Below, in pieces: positions 15,176 to 20,699 of a stretch of 20,699 nucleotides of DNA. How positions within the stretch are numbered: the stretch's first letter is position 1; every line of letters starts with the position of its first letter. The position numbers and the translations under genes were made by a program. The DNA comes from JBMOUD01 sp049319665 (GTDB lineage Bacteria > Pseudomonadota > Gammaproteobacteria > Enterobacterales > Enterobacteriaceae), in NCBI RefSeq assembly GCF_049319665.1, contig NZ_JBMOUD010000028.1, positions 1-20,699 of the forward strand. Reading direction: 5' to 3'. The notes beneath the pieces are model-generated. The model was not told the DNA's origin. It was given only the letters and a program-made list of their open reading frames with translations, and did not search any database.

Positions 15176-16468
15176 TTGGAGCACGTTTCGACAACTACCC
15201 TCATTATTACGCTAGTCATCATGGTGGTGGTTTCTGGTTATTTTTCCGCATCTGAAACCGGAATGATGACGCTCAACCGCTACCGGTTACGCCACCTTTC
15301 TAAGCAAGGTAACCGTTCCGCTCGCCGCGTTGAGAAATTGCTCAAACATCCAGACCAATTGATAAGCCTGGTCCTTATTGGCAACAACTTGGTGAACATT
15401 CTGGCTTCCGCACTCGCCACCATCGTCGGCATCCGCCTGTATGGCGATGCGGGCGTGGCGATTGCTACCGGTATCCTGACATTTGTAGTGCTGCTATTTG
15501 CCGAAGTCCTGCCAAAAACTTACGCCGCACTTTATCCAGAACGCATCGCTTTCCCAAGTAGCCTGTTGCTGCGCCCTTTGCAGAAAATCATGCTGCCGCT
15601 GGTCTGGATACTCAATAACCTGTCACGTCTATTGATGCGCATGATCGGCATTAAAACTAATGTCGGGATCAGCGATGCGATCAGTAAAGAAGAACTGCGC
15701 ACCATAGTGAACGAGTCACGCTCGCAAATTTCTCGCCGTAATCAAGATATGCTGCTGTCAGTGCTGGATCTAGAGAAGGTGACGGTTGACGATATCATGG
15801 TACCGCGCAATGAAATCGTCGGTATCGATATCAACGACGACTGGAAATCGATCATGCGCCAGCTAACCCATTCACCTCACGGACGAATCGTGCTGTATCG
15901 CGATTCGTTAGATGATGCGATCGGTATGCTGCGTCTGCGCGAAGCTTATCGCCTGATGACCGAGAAGAAAGAGTTCACCAAAGAAAACCTGCTGCGTGCC
16001 GCCGATGAAATTTACTTCATTCCTGAGGGAACGGCGCTGAATGTGCAACTGGTGAAATTCCAGCGTAATAAGAAAAAAGTCGGCATCGTGGTCGATGAAT
16101 ATGGTGATTTACAAGGTCTGGTAACGGTAGAAGATATTCTTGAAGAGATCGTCGGTGATTTCACCACGTCTATGTCACCTTCACTGGCAGAAGAAGTCTC
16201 GCCACAAAGCGATGGAACAGTGGTTATCGAAGGTAGCGCCAACGTGCGCGAACTCAACAAAGCCTTTAACTGGAATCTGCCCTCTGATGGCCCAAGGACG
16301 ATGAACGGCATGCTGCTGGAAGTATTAGAGGATATTCCGAAGATTGGTACCAGTTTGCGCATTGGCCACTACGAGGTAGATATCCTCGACGTACAAGACA
16401 ACATGATCAAACAAGTGTTAGTCCGCCCGCTGCAAAAATCACCACCCCATCACGGCCATGATCACTGA
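15176..16468 (+). CDS. corB: CNNM/CorC-family magnesium transport-related protein CorB (YfjD)
   Basis: CorB-type proteins have an N-terminal DUF21 membrane domain, a CBS pair and a C-terminal CorC/HlyC domain; family members are linked to Mg2+ export or Mg2+ resistance. All three parts are present in this 430-residue product: membrane domain at about 1-175 (SGYFSASETGMMTLNRYRL, IGNNLVNILAS), CBS region at about 190-325 (VDDIMVPRNEIVGIDIND) and CorC domain at about 340-422. The start is a TTG at 15176, supported by AAGGAAG about eight bases upstream and by the match of MEHVSTTTLI to the family. The end PHHGHDH is richer in histidine than the E. coli end I recall. It follows ypjD and ends at a two-way terminator. 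Confidence 0.94.
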   Translation: MEHVSTTTLIITLVIMVVVSGYFSASETGMMTLNRYRLRHLSKQGNRSARRVEKLLKHPDQLISLVLIGNNLVNILASALATIVGIRLYGDAGVAIATGILTFVVLLFAEVLPKTYAALYPERIAFPSSLLLRPLQKIMLPLVWILNNLSRLLMRMIGIKTNVGISDAISKEELRTIVNESRSQISRRNQDMLLSVLDLEKVTVDDIMVPRNEIVGIDINDDWKSIMRQLTHSPHGRIVLYRDSLDDAIGMLRLREAYRLMTEKKEFTKENLLRAADEIYFIPEGTALNVQLVKFQRNKKKVGIVVDEYGDLQGLVTVEDILEEIVGDFTTSMSPSLAEEVSPQSDGTVVIEGSANVRELNKAFNWNLPSDGPRTMNGMLLEVLEDIPKIGTSLRIGHYEVDILDVQDNMIKQVLVRPLQKSPPHHGHDH

Positions 16469-16496
16469 TTAAATACAGACGTAAAAAATTAGCATT

Positions 16497-16529
16497 AAAA
16501 AAGACGCATCAATTAGGCGTCTTTTTTTT
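16497..16529. terminator. Two-way terminator between corB and luxS
   Basis: AAAAAAGACGC and GCGTCTTTTTT pair around ATCAATTAG. The plus strand ends in eight T for corB, and the minus strand in six T for luxS. A GC-rich inverted repeat, GCCGCTG / CAGCGGC (16531-16537 and 16555-16561), lies between this and luxS and would fold at the 3' end of luxS mRNA. Confidence 0.88.
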
Positions 16530-16594
16530 GGCCGCTGCCACGGAAAAACGGCGACAGCGGCGGTACATCAAACAGAATCGACGACTGAATACGA

Positions 16595-17110
16595 CTAGAT
16601 ATGCAGTTCAGTCAATTTTTCAGCTGGCAATGCAAGATCATCATTGTGGTTAACGACGATATCGCTATCTACAATGTGCTGAGCAATTTCTTGTGCTTCA
16701 GTTAATGAGTGCATCTCATAGGTACCACATTGGTATTCGTTCAGTTCAGGAATTTTGCGTTGATCTTTTACTTTCAACACATCAGCCATCGCGGCTTTCC
16801 AAGAATCCGCCACCAACTTCTCATCTGGCACACCAATAAGGCTCATATAGAAACCGGTACGGCAGCCCATTGGAGAGATATCGATAATCTCGACACCATT
16901 ACCATTAAGGTGATTACGCATAAAGCCAGCGAACAGGTGTTCTAACGTGTGAATACCACGCTCTGGCATCACTTCGATATTCGGACGGCAGAAACGCAGG
17001 TCGAATACAGTGATAGCGTCCCCGTGCGGGGTTTTCATGGTTTTAGCGACGCGAACAGCAGGTGCTGCCATCCGGGTGTGGTCTACGGTAAAGCTATCCA
17101 ACAGCGGCAT
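16595..17110 (-). CDS. luxS: S-ribosylhomocysteine lyase LuxS (autoinducer-2 synthesis)
   Basis: LuxS cleaves S-ribosylhomocysteine to homocysteine and DPD, the precursor of the signal AI-2, within the activated methyl cycle. The 171-residue protein is exactly family length. The metal-binding HxxEH motif is at His54, Glu57 and His58 (HTLEH), with the third ligand Cys in the YQCGTY motif near residue 128. The catalytic Cys in the PMGCRTGFY motif near residue 84 is also there. AGGAGAGG precedes the ATG. Its leader is transcribed opposite the sRNA MicA, whose start lies about 79 bases upstream of the luxS ATG. Confidence 0.98.
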   Translation of the reverse strand: MPLLDSFTVDHTRMAAPAVRVAKTMKTPHGDAITVFDLRFCRPNIEVMPERGIHTLEHLFAGFMRNHLNGNGVEIIDISPMGCRTGFYMSLIGVPDEKLVADSWKAAMADVLKVKDQRKIPELNEYQCGTYEMHSLTEAQEIAQHIVDSDIVVNHNDDLALPAEKLTELHI

Positions 17111-17153
17111 ATCGTCACCTCTCCTAAAAATAATTTATTTTTTATCAAACTCT

Positions 17154-17182
17154 GGAAACTTTTTCAGATCTGGCGAGTCTGA
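17154..17182 (+). promoter_or_regulatory. Sigma-E promoter of micA
   Basis: GGAAACTT (17154-17161) and TCTGA (17178-17182) fit the sigma-E consensus GGAACTT / TCTRA with a 16-base spacer. The MicA 5' end at 17189 is seven bases after the -10. Sigma-E control of micA under envelope stress is established in E. coli and Salmonella. Confidence 0.8.
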
Positions 17183-17188
17183 ATATAT

Positions 17189-17260
17189 GAAAGACGCGCA
17201 TTTGTTATCATCATCCCTGTAATAGAGATGTTTTTTGGCCACATTGACTGTGGCCATTTT
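17189..17260 (+). ncRNA. micA: Small regulatory RNA MicA
   Basis: The RNA begins GAAAGACGCGCATTTG and its first 31 bases match E. coli MicA as I remember it, including the seed that pairs with the ompA leader. The middle has diverged. The end is a terminator hairpin, GGCCACA-TTGAC-TGTGGCC (17237-17255), with a broken T run ATTTTCTTTT. Position in the luxS-gshA gap and strand are the same as in E. coli. MicA is an Hfq-dependent repressor of outer-membrane protein mRNAs made under sigma-E. Being opposite the luxS leader, it can also pair with luxS mRNA. The 3' end is set by the hairpin and is approximate. Confidence 0.92.
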
Positions 17261-17313
17261 CTTTTCTGGCCCCCGGCTTTGTTCAAGCACAGACACCAGC
17301 TCCTTGTTTCTAA

Positions 17314-18876
17314 CTAACCACCCACCCTGGTAGCCAAGAACTCTTCAAAGCTTAGCTGATCATTCGCTTCAAGGTTACGCTGGCGTTCCCAAGATGCAAG
17401 ATGCTCTGCTGATAATTGCTCAGCGGTCAAAATCTCTAACGGTTCCTGAACCAACATCTGGCGATACTTCTCAGCCAATTCAATCCCCAAACCGCCATTC
17501 CCGCTCTGTTTCATCATCTTTAGAATCCGAGCAGAGTAAGTCAAATCTAGATTATCGAATGAGGCAACCAGCTCATTACATATATTTTGATATGCCATGT
17601 CGCCATTCTCAGCATCAAGTACCTCAGCAACACGGCGTAAATCGCTAAATAATGCCTTACCTACGTCGGCCAATGGCTTGAATTCTGCGCCACAGCCAAT
17701 ACCGATAGTTTGCCCCGGCTTACGCCCTTCCAGAATGACGCGATTCCAGTTCTTGCGAGTGCAGAGTATTTCATCACTGTTCATTTCTGGCGCATCGGCT
17801 AATGCACACCAAATTAAGAATAGATCGAGGAAACGTGCTTGTGAGGCGTCAACGCCAATTGGCGAGAATGGATTCACATCCAGAGAGCGAACCTCAATGT
17901 ATTCAATGCCGCCTCGCGTCAACGCTTCAGAAGGGGTTTCTCCTGATTTCGTTACACGCTTAGGACGGATTGGGGCATAAAGTTCATTCTCTATCTGCAA
18001 GACATTGCTATTGAGTTGCTGATATTTACCGTCTTTCTTCACACCTAACGCGGCATATTCGGCCGAAGGGGTGTGAATGGCTTTTTTCACGCCAGCAACA
18101 TAAGTTTCTAGCTCGTTATAAGTGATGCCCAGATTGCTCTGTGACTTATTGGTATAGCCTAAATCACTCAAACGTAATGACGTGGCATAAGGCAGGTAGC
18201 ACAAGCCGTTTTCGGCATATTCAAAAGGCAAATCCGTTACTCGTCCTTTCAGGAAAGAAGAGCAAATTGCCGGTGAAGCGCCAAACAGATAAGGGATAAC
18301 CCAGCCAAAACGATAATAGTTTCGGATCAGCTTGAAGTAACCAGCAGAAATCTCCTGCTTGCCACTCTCCGCATCTTTAATATCTAACCGTGCCTGCCAA
18401 AACTCTATTGGCAAAGAAAAGTTATAGTGAATACCCGAAATAACCTGCATCAACGCACCGTAGCGATTTTTCAATCCTTCACGGTATAGCGTCTTCATGC
18501 GGCCAATATTGGACGTGCCATACTGGGCTAATTCGATATCTTGTTCAGCCTCGATAAAACAAGGCATGCTGAATGGCCACATACGCTCGTCACCAATATT
18601 CTTGGCAACGTGACGGTGAATATCGCGCAAGAAAGTCAGCATATGTTCTATGCTGTCATCAACGGGCGTGATGAACTCTAATAAGGACTCAGCAAAATCG
18701 GTAGTGATCCAATGGTGCGTTAAGGCGGCACCTAAAGGCTCTGGATGCCCTGAAAGCGCTAATGAACCATCAGGTTTAACACGAAGCGTTTCACGCTCAA
18801 TGCCGCGACCAATCCCTTTTAACGCGTGAGGATGCGCTTCCAACCAAGAAAGCGCCTGTGATACATCCGGGATCAA
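17314..18876 (-). CDS. gshA: Glutamate-cysteine ligase GshA
   Basis: GshA joins glutamate and cysteine with ATP to form gamma-glutamylcysteine, the rate-limiting step of glutathione synthesis in the cytoplasm. The 520-residue protein is full length for the proteobacterial type-1 family. It keeps GIERETLRV near the start, ITTDFAESLLEFIT, the ELAQYGTSN and YREGLKNRYGALMQ blocks and the GGIEYIEVRSLDVNPFSP segment. The start is a TTG at 18876, giving residues (M)IPDVSQALSWLE. GGGAGG lies five bases upstream, and E. coli gshA also uses UUG. An ATG at 18912 would add 12 residues and lacks a ribosome-binding site. It lies beyond micA from luxS and downstream of yqaB. Confidence 0.96.
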   Translation of the reverse strand: MIPDVSQALSWLEAHPHALKGIGRGIERETLRVKPDGSLALSGHPEPLGAALTHHWITTDFAESLLEFITPVDDSIEHMLTFLRDIHRHVAKNIGDERMWPFSMPCFIEAEQDIELAQYGTSNIGRMKTLYREGLKNRYGALMQVISGIHYNFSLPIEFWQARLDIKDAESGKQEISAGYFKLIRNYYRFGWVIPYLFGASPAICSSFLKGRVTDLPFEYAENGLCYLPYATSLRLSDLGYTNKSQSNLGITYNELETYVAGVKKAIHTPSAEYAALGVKKDGKYQQLNSNVLQIENELYAPIRPKRVTKSGETPSEALTRGGIEYIEVRSLDVNPFSPIGVDASQARFLDLFLIWCALADAPEMNSDEILCTRKNWNRVILEGRKPGQTIGIGCGAEFKPLADVGKALFSDLRRVAEVLDAENGDMAYQNICNELVASFDNLDLTYSARILKMMKQSGNGGLGIELAEKYRQMLVQEPLEILTAEQLSAEHLASWERQRNLEANDQLSFEEFLATRVGG

Positions 18877-19259
18877 ATTGACCTCCCGTTCGTCAAGAAC
18901 ATGACTTCGCAAGCATTATGAATCTGCATAGATGTGACCATTTTACGGATACCAATCTAACTCCACAGGAGACGCCCTGTTAGGGTCCATCGACAACACG
19001 ATGCAACGCCAGGCTTTCTCAATCCAGGAGAAAGAACAAAACAGGCCCTAGGACATGCGCAGACAATCTGCTAACACGCACAATAAATCACTTGCTACTG
19101 TCCAGTGCATTGCATCTGGAAAATAAGCTCACCGGAGACGCTAACCGCGTATCCCGATGCAGTAACAAGCCTCTAATTATTACATCGCTACTATCATCAC
19201 GCGGTGTAGTCTGCCTGATAATAGCCGCGAGGCTAAAATTCTATTCTCAGCGTACCTGC
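18877..19259. other. Gene-free region between yqaB and gshA
   Basis: No credible reading frame is seen, and yqaA, which lies here in E. coli, is absent. The stretch must hold the gshA promoter, which I could not place. It contains a perfect hairpin CTTTCTC-N7-GAGAAAG (19014-19034). A longer-range pairing of CCTGTT and TAGGG (18976-18985) with AACAGG and CCCTA (19040-19050) encloses it. No T run follows either, and no clear yqaB terminator is visible. Confidence 0.5.
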
Positions 19260-19838
19260 TTACAGCGTACGAACATCAACAACGGCCATGTTAGCGCTTA
19301 AGGCCGCTGTAATACCAAAATCAGCATCTTCAAACACCACACACTTCTCAGGCGCGACACCTATCAGCTCAGCGCAACGTAAGAACGTATCTGGCGCGGG
19401 CTTATGATTTTGCACATCATCAGCACCGACGATAGCATCAAAGCAGTGGCGTAGCCCAAGATGGCTTAATAACGCCTCGGCCATGGCATGCTCACTTCCC
19501 GTGCCCACAGCCATTGGCTTGCGCCCATAAAATGCCTTGACCACCTCAACCAGCGGCAGAGGAGTCACCGTGTCGAGCAACATCGCTTTTACCGCCGCGG
19601 TTTTTTCTGCAGCCAACTGATGTGCATCAAGACGGGCATTATTGCTATCGATAATAAACTGCGCGATTCGCCAGCTAGGGGAACCGTTCAGAGCAACCAC
19701 ATCTTTGAGATTAAACTGCATATCATATTTGGCCAAAACCTGGCGCCAAGCCTGCCGATGGGTGGGCTCTGTGTCCAATATGGTGCCGTCCATATCGAAT
19801 ATCAATCCTTCATAGCACTCATAAAGTTTGAACTCCAT
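19260..19838 (-). CDS. yqaB: HAD-family sugar phosphatase YqaB (fructose-1-phosphatase)
   Basis: YqaB is a small cytoplasmic haloacid-dehalogenase-type phosphatase; the E. coli enzyme acts best on fructose 1-phosphate. The 192-residue protein has the HAD motifs in order: DMDGT with nucleophile Asp15 and acid/base Asp17, VGTGSE (motif II), the lysine in NHKPAPDTF (motif III) and FEDADFG (motif IV). A helical cap lies between motifs I and II, as in the beta-phosphoglucomutase-like subgroup. I chose the ATG at 19838, with TGAGGATA before it; a GTG at 19847 would add three residues. It lies next to the arginine tRNA cluster as in E. coli, but separated from gshA by a gene-free gap. Confidence 0.93.
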   Translation of the reverse strand: MEFKLYECYEGLIFDMDGTILDTEPTHRQAWRQVLAKYDMQFNLKDVVALNGSPSWRIAQFIIDSNNARLDAHQLAAEKTAAVKAMLLDTVTPLPLVEVVKAFYGRKPMAVGTGSEHAMAEALLSHLGLRHCFDAIVGADDVQNHKPAPDTFLRCAELIGVAPEKCVVFEDADFGITAALSANMAVVDVRTL

Positions 19839-20342
19839 TATCCTCACCTAAACCGTTCAAATTTGGTTCACCACTTTAGCGTAAAGCAGATTAATTGTCG
19901 CATTTTGCAGACACCGCAGTATGGAGATAGAGGAATAGCGAGAAAAGGGGGTAAAAGGCATAAAGCACTGAAAGCAAAAAAACTCGCCGAACTTTCAGTG
20001 ACCTTTAATCTTTTGATCTTAATAGCGCATCTTGTCGGCCAAGCGAACGGATGCAGGCCAGGGGAAATCAGCCAAGGATGGCTGATTGAGGTTGAACAAT
20101 CAGGGATGATTGTTGAAACCGCCCCGTCCGGCCAAAGCAGTGAGCAAGGGAAGTCGCAAAGCGACCCGACAAGCTTAAGCGCGGGCGTTGAGTGCAGAGG
20201 CTTTCGCCCGAAAAGCCTTTGCCGGGCGCGTTCGGCGGCACTGAATGTAGTAATGAGGTCATCAGCGACCGAATCAACACCGGATTCAAATAGAAGCATA
20301 GATAATTAGAGGCAGCCCAATATTTGGTTTACCCTGAAAAGC
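19839..20342. other. Hairpin-rich region without a credible gene
   Basis: About 500 bases lie between yqaB and the tRNA terminator. The perfect inverted repeats are CACTGAAAG / CTTTCAGTG (19966-20000), AATCAGCC / GGCTGATT (20066-20087), AACAATCA / TGATTGTT (20095-20114), GTCGC / GCGAC (20153-20165) and AGGCTTT / AAAGCCT (20198-20218). The part from about 20030 to 20235 is more GC-rich than its flanks. Overlapping open frames on both strands run through the hairpins and have no ribosome-binding site or family resemblance, so I do not call them genes. It may be a structured RNA or a dispersed intergenic repeat; I do not recognise the family. Confidence 0.6.
19968..19991. repeat. Direct repeat copy of half the tRNA terminator
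   Basis: The 24 bases from CTGAAAGC to CTCGCCGAA are nearly the same as 20334-20357, which includes the left half of the tRNA-Arg terminator; the two differ only in the length of two A runs. Here the second half of the terminator stem is missing, and CTTTCAGTG follows instead, making a different inverted repeat. Confidence 0.7.
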
Positions 20343-20367
20343 AAAAAACTCGCCGAAGCGAGTTTTT
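20343..20367 (-). terminator. Terminator of the arginine tRNA transcript
   Basis: On the minus strand ACTCGC-TTCG-GCGAGT forms a tight stem with a UUCG tetraloop, followed by six T. It lies just past the 19-base tRNA 3'-end copy. The plus strand ends in five T, so it may also stop transcripts coming from the left. Confidence 0.9.
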
Positions 20368-20374
20368 CCAAATA

Positions 20375-20508
20375 TGGTGCACCCAGGAAGATTATTCGGC
20401 TTACGCCTCACCCTTCGGGCCGTTGCTAAAGCAACGTTATCGTCCTTTGTGCTACTTATTGTTTCTGATTACTATATAAACTTAATGTCGCTATAGCATA
20501 TAGGAATA
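20375..20508 (-). repeat. RtT-like repeat with a copy of the tRNA-Arg 3' end
   Basis: Bases 20375-20393 repeat exactly the last 19 bases of the tRNA-Arg gene, including CCA, and the match then stops. With four bases beyond the CCA the identity covers 20371-20393 and 20505-20527, a 134-base period. Between the copies, on the minus strand, are a CGTTGC-TTTA-GCAACG hairpin and a GGCCCGAAGGG segment. Downstream units ending in the terminal 19 bases of the tRNA are the hallmark of the rtT repeats in the E. coli tyrT operon. I infer the same kind of unit here; whether an RNA is released is unknown. Confidence 0.6.
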
Positions 20509-20585
20509 TGGTGCACCCAGGAAGATTCGAACTTCCGACCGCTCGGTTCGTAGCCGAGTACTCTATCCAGCTGAGCTATGGGTGC
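20509..20585 (-). tRNA. tRNA-Arg (anticodon ACG)
   Basis: The minus strand gives a complete 77-base cloverleaf with encoded CCA. The acceptor stem is GCACCCA / TGGGTGC, the D arm contains AGCTCAGCTGGATAGAGT, and the anticodon arm is CTCGG-CTACGAA-CCGAG with ACG. The T arm is CTTCC / GGAAG with TTCGAAT. ACG (inosine at the first base after editing) reads CGU, CGC and CGA. In E. coli the argQ-argZ-argY-argV cluster of this same tRNA lies next to yqaB and csrA. Confidence 0.97.
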
Positions 20586-20630
20586 ATTGGGTAGTGCTGA
20601 TTTTTTTTGGGGAAATACCAGGAGAAAGAA

Positions 20631-20699
20631 TGGTGCACCCAGGAAGATTCGAACTTCCGACCGCTCGGTTCGTAGCCGAGTACTCTATCCAGCTGAGCT
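20631..20699 (-). tRNA. tRNA-Arg (anticodon ACG), cut by window edge
   Basis: This second copy has the same sequence as the first over all 69 visible bases, from CCA to the D arm. The first 8 bases at its 5' end lie outside the window. The 45-base spacer between the two tRNAs (20586-20630) contains an eight-T run but no stable stem, so both are probably cut from one transcript. Confidence 0.95.

Noticed and set aside
15067..15255. Open frame of 62 codons between ypjD and corB
   Set aside because: It overlaps the start of corB in another frame and has no ribosome-binding site; the corB TTG start is well supported.
17010..17222. Open frame of 70 codons on the plus strand reaching into micA
   Set aside because: It is antisense to luxS, and conservation at its end is explained by the MicA seed.
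19868..20299. Open frame of 143 codons on the minus strand
   Set aside because: It runs through all the inverted repeats, has no ribosome-binding site, shows no domain or family resemblance, and overlaps other open frames in the same stretch on both strands.
19488..20309. Open frame of 273 codons on the plus strand
   Set aside because: Its first 350 bases are antisense to the well-supported yqaB and the rest is the hairpin-rich region; composition is unlike the neighbouring proteins.
20375..20527. attL/attR pair of a tRNA-integrating element
   Set aside because: The 19-base tRNA-end copies are only 134 bases apart with no integrase or cargo, so an RtT-like repeat or recombination scar fits better.
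20586..20630. Terminator between the two tRNA genes
   Set aside because: There is an eight-T run but no stable stem before it on either strand.
1..20699. CRISPR array, insertion sequence, toxin-antitoxin or defence island
   Set aside because: No regularly spaced repeats, transposase motifs or foreign gene blocks were seen; nearly all coding space is filled by core genes.

Overview
The window is a stretch of conserved chromosome from a gamma-proteobacterium of the order Enterobacterales. Almost every protein aligns end to end, from memory, with its Escherichia coli counterpart, and the non-coding features match too: a clpB heat-shock promoter, the pheL attenuator, the sRNA MicA and an arginine tRNA cluster. 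The gene order differs from E. coli at three points: no yfiRNB between aroF and rplS, corB directly beside luxS, and no yqaA between gshA and yqaB. I therefore infer a non-Escherichia member such as Hafniaceae or Yersiniaceae. The sequence alone does not fix the genus. I saw no insertion sequence, phage gene, CRISPR array or foreign gene cassette.

Layout, left to right. Bases 1-103 hold the promoter and leader start of an rRNA operon reading leftward off the window. clpB, pgeF and rluD follow on the minus strand (protein disaggregation, cell-wall precursor fidelity, 23S rRNA pseudouridylation), with a sigma-32 promoter before clpB. On the plus strand come bamD (outer-membrane assembly), raiA (ribosome hibernation, with a CRP site) and the pheL-pheA attenuator operon. 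tyrA and aroF converge on pheA from the minus strand, so the phenylalanine and tyrosine branches sit tail to tail around a shared two-way terminator. aroF carries a TyrR box upstream.

From 10372 to 14095 the minus strand holds the translation cluster ffh, rpsP-rimM-trmD-rplS (signal recognition particle, S16, 16S maturation, tRNA m1G37 methylation, L19). The rpsP leader contains a strong hairpin. ypjD and corB (inner-membrane proteins) read the other way from 14274. Then come luxS (autoinducer-2 and methyl cycle), micA in the luxS-gshA gap on the plus strand, gshA (glutathione synthesis, UUG start) and yqaB (HAD sugar phosphatase) on the minus strand.

The right end, 19839-20699, is the only non-routine part. 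It holds two arginine tRNA genes on the minus strand (the second cut by the window edge), a 19-base copy of the tRNA 3' end downstream of them that resembles the RtT repeats of the E. coli tyrT operon, and their terminator. Beyond that lie about 500 bases without a convincing gene but full of perfect inverted repeats. Two of the hairpins present CsrA-type GGA loops, and a near-copy of half the tRNA terminator lies at the far end. This is the best place to look for something undescribed. The evidence is structural only, and a dispersed intergenic repeat is the main rival explanation.
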